Assembly (NCBI GenBank): GCA_958510825.1
Contig: OY294044.1
Location: forward strand, 74,942,895-75,006,894
Reading direction: 5' to 3'
From: Brachypterus glaber
Taxonomy: Eukaryota; Arthropoda; Insecta; Coleoptera; Kateretidae
Length of the DNA: 64,000 nt
Position 1 is the first letter of the stretch. Each line of letters begins with the position of its first letter. The position numbers and the translations under genes were made by a program. The notes below the pieces were generated by a model that saw nothing but the letters and a program-made list of their open reading frames with translations, was not told where the DNA came from and made no database searches. This document shows, piece after piece, positions 32,412 through 44,108 of the stretch.

Positions 32412-33556
32412 GGGTAGATACCCCAGTTATAGCCACCTTAAGAAAAATTCTGTTTTTATTTCTTTTTATTATGTTCCATTATAATGTTAAGGTTGCAAGT
32501 TTTGGTTTTTCTGAAACTTACAATATATTTCTACTATAAAATAAATGTTTAAACAATATAACTTCAGCTGATATGTTATAAAATAAAAAAACAAACAAAA
32601 TAATACTAATTCTCTAGTTTTAGCCAGTTTTAGAACATTTAAAATTTATAGTTTTTTAAAAATATATACTTCTTATTCAATATTTAAAATGATTTCGTTT
32701 TTTATTACATTTTTTCTTACATACATATTTTCTTGGATAATTATCCGATAATTATAAATATTTATTAATTTTATTTATTTTTTATTTATTTGTTTAGAGT
32801 CTTTTTGGGATCTGAACCAGCTGGTAGTTTATACCATATTCGACACTATAAGTTTTACAAAAAACTTTACATGTATGTTACAATTTTACATTGTGACATG
32901 TTTAGTTTTTAGCTTCACTCTTGAATCATTTGAGTCATTTTGATGGCCCGTTCTCGACTATATTTTGTATAATACTCCTCCTTTTTTAATTTAAATGTAT
33001 TATTGGCTAATATTTAAAGGTGGTTTTCGCTAAAATCTTTATTATTTGTACAGTAATTTTGACATATTGATATTTTTTGACATTGGCTATAACTGGTACT
33101 ACTTAGGTTCCAGTTTTAGCCAATTCTGTGGCTATAGCTAGAAAGAGAAGCATATTGGTATGCCAGTTATCGCCATGAAAATTTAAGAATAAATTCTGCA
33201 AAATATGTATTAAAATATTAATAAAGTAACTGTTTAATGACTTACCTTTAAATTGATATAAATGTTTTACGAATTTAATTTTACCTGAATTAGATATTTA
33301 AAATTATTTTTCTGGCGGTTTATTAAGAAAAGTCATAAGAAATTACATTTTTTTCAAAATCAAAATTTTAAATAGGCGCTGTATTCGTTTCGTTACAGTT
33401 AAAACTTATTTAACATATTTGTTGTCCCAACTTTTATCATTCAAATCGGATTTAAACGATAATTTTGATCTAAAGTCTCCTATTTCTTAGCTATACCCAA
33501 AAAACTACTCTGACTGGCTAAAACCGGTACAGTGGCTAAAACCGGTGATCCCACCC
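32412..33556. mobile_element. TA-flanked element with repeated GGCTAWAAC motifs
   Basis: Ends GGGTAGATACCCCAGTTATA and the complement of CCGGTGATCCCACCC are flanked by TA. The motif TAGCCA.../GGCTAAAAC or GGCTATAAC recurs (32430, 32620, 33085, 33110, 33130, 33515, 33535). The design parallels 11996-12766: TA-flanked GGG...CCC ends plus repeated subterminal motif. Confidence 0.6.
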
Positions 33557-33746
33557 TAGTTTGATATTATAATCATTTTTTTTTTAATTATTATTTAAAG
33601 CAACAGTTAAAAAAAATCTATCTCGGAAATAAAACCAGTAGAAACTTTTGTTTAGGCACAAATATAACTTTTTATATTTTTTTCCGATAGCTTTAATAAT
33701 AACGCCAAAAACCGATTGATCTGTTTTAGCTGGGACACCCTGTATA

Positions 33747-34030
33747 GAACGTATAAATAAAACCTTAGCAAATTATATAAGTAGTAAACCTTAGCAATTT
33801 ATATAGGTACAGTTGCGATCTTTAAAAAGTACTACACCCAAAAACTGTACAATTTAAATAAACTTGTCACTAAAGTCATTTGAGGACTTAACTCAGTAAA
33901 ATAGTCATCTTGTTTGAAACATAATTTTTCCAAGTGTTAAATGTGTCAACATGCTTAGTTTAGTTTAGTTTATTTTTAAAGTCTTTCATGGACCATCTAA
34001 TAGGTGCAACCAAAAACAATTTTAACAATA
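33747..34030. other. Unassigned spacer between two fold-back elements
   Basis: Contains a local repeat of AAACCTTAGCAA...TTATATA (33762 and 33789). Nothing else was recognised. Confidence 0.4.
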
Positions 34031-34768
34031 TACAGGGTGATCCATAACTAGCATGCCAAAATTTAAGAGGTGATTCTAGATCCAAAAATATAAAAAAGTT
34101 CCTATAAAGGTTGGTCCGGAAATGAGCCCTAAGGGATCTAGGGCCCTTTAAAATTGTAATAAAAATAAGGTTTTTAATTAATAACTCGGGTACCGTTTAA
34201 GCAAGAGCGGCGAGCTTTTGCATGTATACTAGTATTAATAAGGGCAATAAGTTTATGTTAATTTATTTTTTTAATTTATCCAGAGGCGTGCCCAGACGGA
34301 CAAAATATATGAGGCTTAAAACATTTTTGCCCCAAACTTTTCTATGTGTATGTTTTTTGGATTTGTTGTAAAAAATATAGATTTCTAGAGTAAAAATACA
34401 TATAAAATATCATATAGTGTAACACTGTAGGAGCAACCGTTATCAAAAAAAAAAATGCAATTAAGAGGAAGTAACATTTTGTGCCACCAAAAACGTTACT
34501 TTTTAAAAGGCTATTACTCCTTTAATATTAAATTTAGGTGTTTTGGTGTATAATACTTTTTTGCTCAGTTTTAAATGAAGAATCACCCTGCAGCATTAAA
34601 ATTTTATTGGTGCATTTTTTTGTTCCCCATTCAATACGTCATCTTCGAAGGGCCGTAGCTCCCTTAGGGCTCATTTCCGGACCAACCTTTATAGAAACTT
34701 TTTTTTCATATTTTTGGATGTAGAATCACCTCTTAAATTTCGGTACGCGAGTTCTGGAACAGGCTGTA
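34031..34768. mobile_element. Fold-back element family F2
   Basis: Left TACAGGGTGATCC and right GGAACAGGCTGTA ends. Long inverted arms share AAATTTAAGAGGTGATTCTA, TATAAAGGTTGGTCCGGAAA and GAGCCCTAAGGG. The terminal 20 bp match the ends of the element at 2955-4194. No coding content. Confidence 0.8.
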
Positions 34769-35374
34769 TTTTGGGGCCAAGGTAGGGAAATAGCCGAGAA
34801 ATTAGAGAATTCTACACGCCAGAATTAAAATATATAGGAATGAAGATTTGAAGTCCTTTAAAAGTTTTAACTGCTATTAAATAAGGTACATTATTTTTTT
34901 CGCTATTTTATTAATTATATTTTTATTTCTTTTAGTTCTATATATTTCTGTAATTTTAACAAATAGGAATATATTTTTTCGAGAAATTAATGTGTTTTTA
35001 TAGCGTTTTTAAATCCACTGACAATGTACATATCCCTAAAAATTTAATTGACAATAAAGCACTTAAAACAGCTAAAATTTTAAAAGTTTGGTGACCTCAA
35101 GGTTCCGTGCTGTAGTACTTTTTTTTATTCCAACTGTAGTATACCTATCTCTAAAAAACTAGCTAGCGTCCAGACTGGCAAAGAAATGGGTAGTTCGGAA
35201 AAAATCAAAATGGAATATATCGGAATCTATTATTTTAATTTATTTATTATTATAAAATATATAAAATACCTAGAGCGAAATATGTTATTTTTTTCACATA
35301 CTACTTATGTACTTATTCCCGGCCTCATAAATATTATTAAAGTAAGAAATATCCACTTTCTATGAATCAAAGAA
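34769..35374. other. Unassigned AT-rich sequence
   Basis: TGTAGTACTTTTTTTTATTCCAACTGTA near 35100-35140 is echoed, inverted, at 8891-8925, suggesting a small dispersed repeat. Nothing more was recognised. Confidence 0.4.
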
Positions 35375-38302
35375 TCACAGGGTGATACATTAGCCTTTTT
35401 ACAAATTTTAGCAATGAAAAGTAGATTTAATTTCATGAAGAAATGTTCATATATATATATATAAACGTAGGCGCTGTCTTTCTTTGTTCAGAAGTTATAG
35501 CGCTTTTAAATTTTTTAAGTTGAGAAAACGTAGTAGGTAGCCAATAATCAGCTGTCAAAAATAGTTTGGCAGAGGGAGTCTGTAGAAATGTTCTCTTTAT
35601 TTGGGAAATCATGGCTACTACGTCTTTTCAATTTAAAAATTTTAAAAGCGCTATGACTTCTGAACAAAATATATGACCTACGTATAAATTGGTGGAGCAT
35701 GCACGCAAATCGGGTTAAATCTACATTCTTCTTTTATGACGACTTTTATATTTTGTCACAAAATTTTTGTGTATGACTTAAGTCTATGGGTGAACTCAGA
35801 ATCAAGCTATTATTGTAAAATCCTATATAAATAGTGTCCTGAAATCTGCCAAATCAAACAAAGCGTGCTAAATCCAACGATGCAACTATACTCGAGCAAA
35901 CCATACTAAATTCTCTTTACCTACCACTGCAGTTTTCCATTTATATTTCTCGTCATGTTGTTCCGTATTAAACTAGATACTTTAAAACTAATTTTAATTG
36001 ATATAAATAAGAATTTACGAAAAAAAAAAACTTAAAAAGTCGCATTTTTCAGCAAAAAAAAATTGAAAATTAAAACATTAAAAAAAATTAAAATATACAG
36101 TTAAATAGAGAATTTTATATGATGTATCACATGAACCCCTTTCAAATGTCCCCCCATACCTCACTGTCCACATTTTAAAAGCCGAAAAATCAAATATATG
36201 CGAAAAGATAGTTTTGGTTGTCTTATTGAAGTGTTCTAAATTTTAAATCGATATCTCAACCCGTTCAAAAGTTAAGAGGGAAGGTATATTGTTCAGATAG
36301 TCGGAGAGCTAGTGTCGAAAATGTGCAAGAGTTTTTTGAAGGCTAATAATTAGGTTACATTTTAGTGATGGAAACAAAGTTCACCTGGGCGATTTTAAAT
36401 ATAAATTTCGTGGACCCCTACATTTTTTGGACTAAAACATAACTGATGACATAAGAAATCAATTCCCATTTAAAAGAAAATCGTAAAAGATACACTTTTT
36501 TAGACAGATAAAAAAACGTTTTTTTGAGTAACGCTCAAAAACGCTCTCTTGCTTAAAAGTTGCTCCTTAGTAAAAACAGTGGTCACTCAAAAATGAGCCA
36601 AATCGATAAATGTTTAGAGGTAGCTCAAAGCTTAAAAAAAAATCGGTACCTGTTTTTCGGATAAAAACTGATACCGATAAAAATTGAGGAAATTTTGGAG
36701 GGTTTCTTTGGTAATATTTAGAAACAATACTAAATGTAAGAACTAAAACAATTATACCCCCCCCCCTTAAGTTAGAACATGAAAAAATCGCCAATTATTT
36801 GAAGATTTCGCGAAAATTTAATTTTTGCAAGTTTTTAAAAGTGCATAAAAAATAGTTTTAAATAAAAAATCTACAAAATTATATATTAGTATATAAGCAT
36901 ATATACATGTTAACCTACATGACTATACAGAAAACATAATTTTTTTCCTCAAGTTGAGTAAAAAAAATTAATTTCGATTAGAAACCGAGTGGATTTTCTG
37001 TTTTTTGCCTAAAACTTTTTTCGGTGTACTTTTTTTTTGATTTTTTGGTTAGAATACTTTTTTATGTAAAAATACACAAAAAAGTTTCTGTGGTTTAACA
37101 TCGCAGGTTTAACCGTTTTAAAGATAAATGCATTTAAAAGTAAATTTTTACGCATGAAGAACCAAAAATAAAAAAATAAAAAAATATAAAGCAAATATTT
37201 TAATAATGAGTGGTTATTTAACATTAAAAACATAGAAAAAGTTTATATTCACCTTGGTCAAAAAATCATTTCTAAGGAAGTTATGTCCTTTTAAATATGC
37301 CCATTTTCAATAAATTTTCGCAAAATCTTCAAATAATTGGCGTTTTTTTTATGTTCTAACTTAAGGGAAGGGGAAATATAATTTTTTTAGTTTTCTCACA
37401 ATTAGTATTGTTTCTAAATATTACCAAAGAAACCTTCCAAAATTTCCTTAATTTTATATACAATCACTTTTTATCCGAAAAACAGGTACCGATATTTTTC
37501 AAAGTTTGAGTGCTTTGAGCTACCTCTAAACATTAATCGATTTGGCATTTTTTGAGTGGCCACAGTTTTTTACTAAGGGGCAACTTTTGAGCCAGAGAGC
37601 GTTTTCGATTTCGCAAATCGGAATTTTTTGACACATCCTATTACTCAAAAAAAAACGTTTATTTACCTTTCTAAAAAAGTGTATCTTTTACGATTTTCTT
37701 TCAAATGGAAATTGATTTCTTATGTCATCAGGTATGTTTTAGTTCAAAAAATGTAGGGGTCCACGAAATTTTTATTTAAAATAGCCCTGGTGAACCGTGG
37801 AAAGTTACTGTAGTCAGAACTAAAATGTAACCTAATCTGAAAATATTAGCCTTCAGAAAACTCTTGCACATTTTCGACGCCAGCTCTTGGACTAGCAGTA
37901 CTATATAATATAAATTATTATAAATCCATACATAAATCAAGCAAATTGTAATAAATTTAGGTTGATCAATTAAAACTGGTTAAATTCAATATATATTTTT
38001 TATAACATCCAAGATAACTTAAAGTAAATTCACAAAAATTAGATAGAGAGTATAACTTCTTGAAAATGTCATCACTAGGATGTTGTCGCTCCCATAAAAT
38101 TTTCTCAAGGGACCTAACGTGACACCATTTTCACGATTTACTCTAATACGGGATATATGGATTTAACCCAATTTGCGTGCACGCACGCTCTACATTTGGC
38201 TTAAATTATTAAATTATCATTTAATAATAATTTCTTCATGAACTTATGTAAATAATCTTTTTATTGCCAAAATTTGTAAAGAGGCTAATAAATCACCCTG
38301 TA
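35375..38302. mobile_element. 2.9-kb inverted-repeat element, nested fold-back inside
   Basis: The left end CAGGGTGATACATTAGCCT is mirrored by GGCTAATAAATCACCCTG at 38284. Further pairing (TTTACAAATTTTAGCAATG) extends inward, and GCACGCAAATCGGGTTAAAT (35707) is mirrored near 38160. An inner hairpin at 35480-35690 pairs GTTCAGAAGTTATAGCGCTT with its complement. A different 1.6-kb fold-back lies at 36296-37905. Confidence 0.7.
36296..37905. mobile_element. 1.6-kb fold-back, almost wholly palindromic
   Basis: GTCGAAAATGTGCAAGAGTT (36312) is mirrored by ACTCTTGCACATTTTCGAC (37862). Inner blocks GACATAAGAAATCAATT, AGATACACTTTTTTAGA and CGATTTGGCATTTTTTGAGTG also pair. About 800-bp arms with moderate divergence, so older than the perfect hairpins. 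The ORFs at 36567 and 37009 are arm sequence, not genes. Confidence 0.8.
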
Positions 38303-38634
38303 TATGCCTATACGTCCCTGTTTCTCCGGCCTATCTATCCCGAAACCCTCGATCTATACGTGTACCATTTTCGGGATCAATATTTTTGTGTAGTCCTGGG
38401 AAAGCGTTTGCGCACGCAGTTTGAACGAAAATCGGCTCCGCCATAACCGTCCCAGATCTCGCAGGGAAAAGTCGTTTGCTAACGAGAACGGTGTTAAAAT
38501 ACGCTAGGCTTGCATGCGGGCTCCCATCAGCAAGCCAAATTCCCATTTAAAAGACATTTTCCGCGGCCAGTGGTGTCTGACCACTCGTTTCGGTGGATGG
38601 TGTAAGCAATAGTGGCCTCGGATGAAATCACACG
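38303..38634. other. GC-richer unassigned block
   Basis: Composition departs from the AT-rich surroundings (GAAAATCGGCTCCGCCATAA, CATTTTCCGCGGCCAGTGG). Short frames are open on both strands, but none shows a recognisable motif or splice pair. A fragment of a retroelement or gene cannot be excluded. Confidence 0.35.
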
Positions 38635-38939
38635 AGCCTTTAGCTGGTAAGTGGACTGTATAATTCAACAGGAATAGTCCTGCAAATGATTTTGACAGAC
38701 ACACTCCCGATAAACATGTCTACCAATTTGTTCTTTTATTACTATATCCTTTAGTCAATAAAATTTAGAAAAATAACTAGAGTTAAGAAATGTAACAGCT
38801 ATTAAAGCTTATAACTTCCTAGATAACAGTTGTCAGATTTGTCCAATGAAAACAACCGTATGGAGTCCTGCGACACAGGACAGTGTAAAGATTTAAGGTC
38901 TTGAAGCTGCGTTCAAATTATTTCCTTGGATTTACTATA

Positions 38940-39062
38940 TGTGAGTGGTCACACGAAAAGGGACCTGAATGGAATTAACGTTAGGTATTTTTTCCTAATA
39001 TAATCCTATTGAAACATACCTAACATTGTTTCTCTTTGGGCTCCTTTTCGCGTAACCACACA
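38940..39062. mobile_element. 123-bp MITE with TA duplication, in an array monomer
   Basis: Ends TGTGAGTGGTCACACG / CGCGTAACCACACA pair, flanked by TA. The equivalent position in another monomer (43225, TTTACTATATTTTTG) is the empty site with a single TA, which proves the boundaries. Confidence 0.8.
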
Positions 39063-39635
39063 TATTTTTCTGTATTTGTGGAACCTGAATGTCTGGCAAA
39101 TAACCAACTTTAATAGAAATACTTGATTGTTGGAAGATCTATAAAAATTTGCTGTTCTCGGTTTTAATCTATAAAGTAGAACTGAAGAACAATAATTGAT
39201 CAATTATTGATGTAGGCAGTCCCAATGTATGCATATTTCACTGCCCGATTTACATTTTAAACTTATTTAACAGTTATTTTCAGTATTCTTTGACAAATGG
39301 ATAATTGGGTTTTAATAACTATTATAATAACGGTTTTTAAAACAAATCTAGAAAATTAACATAATAAAATTACACGAGCATTTTGCAGCTGGATTGTATA
39401 ATTCAACAGGGATAGTTCTTTAACTGTTTTTGACAGACACACTCTCGATATACATGTCTACCAATATTTTTTCTTTCCTTACTCTCTTCTAATTATTATA
39501 CTTTAGAAAAGTAACAGTTACGTCAACCCTTGACCAAAATGTCGTTAAAATGTTTTATCATAAAACTTTTATTTTAATTATTAGATATACAATAATAATT
39601 TGGGGTTACAAAAATAAATTTTAAATCATGATAAT

Positions 39636-41250
39636 ATGGTTTTTATTAAGTTCGGACATCACCGAAAAGTATTTTCTAATTCGAGCTTCAGCATTAACAA
39701 TACTTTGTTTGTTCCTCAAGATAAAGCAAACTTTCTTGGTATAGTGATGGATAAGCATTTTACTTGGTCCCAACACATAGACAGTATTTGTGTTAGACTT
39801 AGCAGACAAGTTTTTTTTAATTAATAAGCTTAAACATTCATTGGACCGTAAAACTTTGTTAAGTGTATATTATGCCAATGTTCACTCTATAATATCCTAC
39901 AGTATTATAGTGTGGGGACAATCCTGTGATATTTAGACTACTTGTACTTCAAAAAAGACTGATTAGAATAATTTTTAATTTAGGTTTTAGGGATTCTTCT
40001 CGGGAAGTTTTTAAAAATAATTGTATTTTACTGTAACGTCTATATATTTGTATAAATTATGTCTTTTTAAAAATAAATTTACTTTTTTAACTAATGGTGA
40101 CTTTTATGACATTATCCTACAAGTGATCGACACTTATTTAGACTAAAAAAATTCAAGTTGTGTATGTACAAAAAGTCACCTCATACGCAGCCCTTAGCTA
40201 CCATACAAAATTACCCAGTTATGTTATGCTAAATCACTAAACGGATTTAAAATAAAAGTAAAAAATTTGCTAACCTCAAATACGTATTATTCATTGGGCG
40301 AATTTGAGGAGCATTTGGCTAGGCTTGTTTGAGTGATAAATTTTCATTGTTTTTATTCATGTTGTATTATTTATGTTATTTTTTATTCTTGTTTTTTTAT
40401 TAGTTTTTTGTATTTTTTCTATTGCCTACTTTACTTATTTGTCTATTATTTATTTTTATATAGAGGGTTATTATTTTAAATGGTACACCCTCCGTAACTT
40501 TTGAACGGGATGAGATATAAACTTTAAATCTGGAATATGCATCATACAATAAAAACCATCATTTGTCATATTTTTCAGTTTTTTATTCGGTAAGGCGGCG
40601 CAAGGGGGGCAGTAGGACAATATTTTAAATGGCACCCTAGGTCTTGTGATACGTCATTTCAAAGAGCTTAAAATTCTCTATTTAGTCATGTAGCTATTTA
40701 TTTTTTAATATTTTTTTCGAAGATTTTTTTTCTTTTGATGATTTTTTATATTTTTCAAAAAATAATTTTGGAAATTTTGGACAAAAAGGTCAAATTAGTT
40801 AATACATGGTATAATATCATGTTAAGCGTAATTATTTATCATTTTCATGAAAAAAAAATCAATATTTATGCACAAAATATTAAAATTTGAATAATTTTGA
40901 AAAAAAAAATTAATCTTCAAAAAAATATTAAAAAATAAATAGTTACACAGTTAAATAAAAAAATTTAAGCTCTTTAAAATGACGTATCAAAAGACCTAGG
41001 GTGCCATTTAAAATATTGTCCCCCATTGCCACCCTGGCGCCGCCTTACCGAATAAAAAATTTAAAAATATGGCAAATGATAGTTTTTATTTGAATTTTAT
41101 ATCTCATTCCATTTCAAAGTTACGAGTGGTGTACGATTTAAAAGAATAACCCTGTATACATACCTAACGTACATGTATTGACGAGTCTATCTATTTTTTA
41201 TAAGACAATAAAAGACAATAAAAAATCTATCTATCTATCTATATATCTAT
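39636..41250 (+). pseudogene. Non-LTR retrotransposon C-terminal fragment with TCTA tail, split by a fold-back
   Basis: The plus strand reads QDKANFLGIVMDKHFTWSQH and IDSICVRLSRQVFF; after a one-base slip it continues INKLKHSLDRKTLLSVYYAN and HSIISYSIIVWGQS. These are the post-catalytic blocks of a Jockey/CR1-type reverse transcriptase. Later stops show decay. The 3' UTR is interrupted by the fold-back at 40462-41157 and resumes at about 41158, ending AATAAAAAATCTATCTATC with a TCTA microsatellite (41225-41250). Confidence 0.8.
40462..41157. mobile_element. Fold-back element family F3
   Basis: The left end AGAGGGTTATTATTTTAAAT pairs with the right ATTTAAAAGAATAACCCTG. Inner pairs include CGGTAAGGCGGCG and ATTTTAAATGGCACCCTAGG. 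Related arm sequence (GATATCTCAAC..GTTCAAAAGTTA) appears near 36247-36280 and 54211-54238, so this is a wider family. Confidence 0.8.
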
Positions 41251-41292
41251 TTTTCTTCTTCCGATAGATTATAATAATAAATAATTATTTAA

Positions 41293-41560
41293 TATGCAAA
41301 AAAGAGCTATCCGTTGCATATAGAATCTACCATTTAGACACATTCAGAAATTAACAAATACCAACTTTTCCATCGCTTTCTATTTTCAAAACACTAAAAT
41401 TTGTAAAATTAAAAAATTTACTTTTCCTAAATAAAAACAATAACTATATGGCATGGCAATATTCTGAGTTATCCTGCTCTTAACTTGTTTATTCTGGCGC
41501 TACCTTATTCAATAAATTACCAATTAAAAAAATTGTCAAAAAAGTTAAATCTATATTATT
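41293..41560 (+). pseudogene. Decayed non-LTR reverse-transcriptase scrap
   Basis: MQKRAIRCI followed by NLPFRHIQKLTNTNF resembles the QKRAIR..... block after the catalytic domain of Jockey-like elements. Several stops follow. It lies just beyond the TCTA tail of another copy. Confidence 0.5.
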
Positions 41561-41561
41561 A

Positions 41562-41730
41562 TCCGTGTCTGAAATAAACTGTAGTTACTCATTTGTGAAA
41601 GTGTGCTGAAAAGTCATACCAATTCGGGTGAGGTTCTCGTAATACCGTCTGAGGGGAATACCTTATACGAGAGCAGCATAATACGTTTTAGGTGTTAGTC
41701 ACTGCGTTCTTTTTCAGACACGGAGAATAT
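41562..41730. mobile_element. MITE with CCGTGTCTGAAA ends
   Basis: The left CCGTGTCTGAAATAAAC is mirrored by CTTTTTCAGACACGG; inner GTAGTTACTCA pairs with TTAGTCACTGC imperfectly. About 168 bp. Confidence 0.65.
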
Positions 41731-41907
41731 CAGCAGATGCCTTGTACTCAAATGAAGAATATAAAAGGTTTAACTTTAGTAATTACCTATTTGTAAAAAT
41801 TTTAATATTCTTTAAATATTGTACAATACTGTATTGTCAATACATAGGTATATTATATTGAGTTGTCCTACATCTATAATAATCTCATGGATTAATAAAG
41901 TATTATA

Positions 41908-42200
41908 CATTATACATTACATGTTTGTTTAACCTCGTACTATTCTACTTAATTAAGCATCCCCTAAGTCCAGGACTTGTGTGTGCTAGTAGTAGAGGGA
42001 ACCACCGGCTTATACTGACTTTCGAACCAGTTTTTATAGGGAGTGTCCGATTCACTTACGCCTTCGCCAAATTTCAGTTATTAATTAACTGATAAAGGCA
42101 AATCGGCGCCAGTGAGAATCGAACTCACGCCATGGCGAGCCAGTTGGCTAGTAGACTTGTCATGTGCAGACGCGGTAAACCACTACACCAATCCTACCAT
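41908..42200 (-). mobile_element. tRNA-derived SINE family S2, copy 2 (most complete head)
   Basis: On the minus strand from 42200: ATGGTAGGATTGGTGTAGTG (box A region), then GTGAGTTCGATTCTCACTGG (box B), then the S2 body and a tail with repeated ATGTA near 41908-41935. The head can be drawn as a tRNA-like fold but has a long insertion between boxes, so it is not a tRNA gene. Confidence 0.85.
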
Positions 42201-42275
42201 TATAAATAGCTAAATTAATTTATTTTAACGTCTATTATAGTTTAGAACTCCCTAGATTATTTCAGATTTGTCCAC

Positions 42276-42425
42276 CGCAATGCGCGCACAGTGAGACGCA
42301 TGTGCGATTTATCTCGCATATGTGCGACTCATATCCCCAGTCAAATGTGTTCTCAATTGAGTCTCATCTAAGACGCAGGCGTGCGCCCGCACAACGTGAG
42401 CCTTACGTACGACCAATCTGACGAC
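42276..42425. repeat. CpG-rich GTGCG-motif block
   Basis: Repeated GTGCG/CGCAC words (GCAATGCGCGCACAGTGAG, GCATGTGCGATTTATCTCGC). The same vocabulary recurs at 42925-43150. Sharply GC-richer than its surroundings, and it interrupts an array monomer. Confidence 0.5.
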
Positions 42426-42690
42426 TAAAAATTTATACAAATTTGATTGAATTTATACAAATCCAAAATTCACAAAATATTCAAAATTTCTAAAATTTTC
42501 TATTTTCAAAATTTTCCAAAATTAAGACAGTGAGAAGGCAAGTGATTCTCCCATAATAATATATAATATATTTATATAATATATTTATATAAGCTATAGC
42601 TCTGCGAACATGAAAGTTTTTTGAGCCTTTGGCAATTGGCAAATTTTTAAGCTTACAATTTTTTCTATACCTTCTGTACTTGAAAATTTT

Positions 42691-42905
42691 CCCGAACTTA
42701 AAAATCGCTTAGACAAATTTGTATAAGTTCAGGGACATTTTAAAGACCACGAAAATTACAAAGTTCAGAAAAAGCTTTGAAAGGTACGCTATAATAACGT
42801 ATACGTTTATAAACGTGAGCGACTATTATATGCATATATTTTCGGGGTCTTTAAAATTTTTCTGAACTGAAACACATTTGTCTAAGTGATTTTTAAGTTC
42901 GGAAA
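42691..42905. repeat. Inverted repeat, about 55-bp arms
   Basis: CCGAACTTAAAAATCGCTTA (42693) is mirrored by TAAGTGATTTTTAAGTTCGG (42884). The loop holds a GTATACGTTTATAAACGT segment. Confidence 0.7.
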
Positions 42906-42924
42906 AATATATTTACATGCTTAT

Positions 42925-43150
42925 ACGGCAGATACGTCAGCTCTCACATCGTGCTACAAAAGTGCGAAATTCGATGCTTGCATAATACATGCAGATCGTG
43001 CCACTGCACGTGTTGTTACAAAAGTGCGACTCACGACGCTTGCATATTACATGCAGAACGTGCGCTCGCAATTTACTGCCTCTCATATGAGTAGATAGTT
43101 TGATAGTAGATAGATACGCGTGAGCTCGCACGTCGTGCTAGAAACGTGCG
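42925..43150. repeat. Degenerate roughly 64-bp tandem repeat, CpG-rich
   Basis: ACAAAAGTGCGAAATTCGAT...GCATAATACATGCAGATCGT is followed by ACAAAAGTGCGACTCACGAC...GCATATTACATGCAGAACGT, and a partial third unit from 43115. The two short ORFs covering it on opposite strands reflect repeat composition. Confidence 0.65.
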
Positions 43151-43347
43151 ACGCCAGATTGTTATCTGGGCGCAAATAACAAAAAGTTTTTGACACTGGT
43201 TCAAATTATTTGCTTTGATTTACTATATTTTTGTATTATTGGAAACTAGATGTCTGGCAAAAAAGCATGAATAATATCTATATGTGGAGAAACTTGATTG
43301 TTGGATGATCTAAGTATAAAAATGTGTTTCAGTTAAATCTAGAATAG

Positions 43348-43480
43348 TATATTTTATAACTAGTATGGAATAGACAATATTCCGCGCGAGCGGAAAGTTT
43401 GTCATACGAGCCGACAGGTGAGTATGACGATCCCGCGAGCGCGGAATGACTATTCCATACGTGTTGTAGACGATACTTTT
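43348..43480. mobile_element. MITE family M3, complete copy
   Basis: TATAACTAGTATGGAATAGA and AATATTCCGCGCGAGCGG pair with CGCGAGCGCGGAATGAC and ATTCCATACGTGTTGTAG. A second copy is cut by the N gap at 53468. Confidence 0.75.
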
Positions 43481-44108
43481 TCTTCGACTGCAAATATGAA
43501 ACACTTTATGCCTTTAAACTGCGGACAAGGTTAAAAACAATGTTTTTTGTGACGACATTGTAAATACAACAAAACACATATATTTAAATAAAGCAATTAA
43601 TGTTATTTAATAATTTTATCAAATCAGTACTTAAAAAAGATATTTACAAATTATAATGCAAAAATTGAAGGTTATGTCAGATTGTTGTGACAGATATCAG
43701 GTTTAAATATTTAACAATAGATTGAGCAGTTTTAATTTTTTGAACTAAATTGATAAAAAACTGGTCAAATATTAAGAAAAACTAATAAACTTTATGTAAT
43801 TTTAACGCAAAACTTTAAATTGCATTAAATTAATTAAATTATTCAATAATTCATGGTAAAATATATTTTTTTCCTAATTTTGCTACAGTTTTCTTTACTT
43901 TTATAAACAAGCATAGCATGAGCACTACATGATTCCAACACTTGATACGGAATATTCATACCGGATCTAGAGCTAGAATGGATTCATTCTGTGCTTGAAA
44001 AGTGTGTATATTTGCTTACATTCTAAAGCAGTCGTAGAAAAAGTTTATACCATTAAATGTAATGATTACAAGGATTGTAATGCATTCATATAGGACAGTT
44101 ATTTGTAT
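43481..44108. other. AT-rich array spacer
   Basis: No coding signal. GGATTGTAATGCATTCATAT near 44064 resembles the sequence right of the 44124 hairpin. Confidence 0.4.

Larger units (their letters stand above)
30971..33746. mobile_element. TATACAGGGTGTCCCAG-ended element with two nested elements
   Basis: The left end TATACAGGGTGTCCCAG is mirrored by CTGGGACACCCTGTATA at 33730. A second pairing block, GGCGTTATTATTA...AGCTATCG, lies just inside each end. The interior carries no transposase; most of it is the two younger insertions 31491-32041 and 32412-33556. Confidence 0.7.

Noticed and set aside
36567..37233. Two minus-strand ORFs of about 75 codons
   Set aside because: Located in the arms of the 36296-37905 fold-back; no conserved motif.
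38264..38704. Three overlapping short ORFs in a GC-richer block
   Set aside because: Open frames on both strands without recognised motifs, start context or splice pairs; kept only as unassigned sequence.
41908..42200. Functional tRNA gene
   Set aside because: Box A and box B are present, but there is extra sequence between them and a long SINE body and tail follow; the same sequence recurs at 30671 and 49672.
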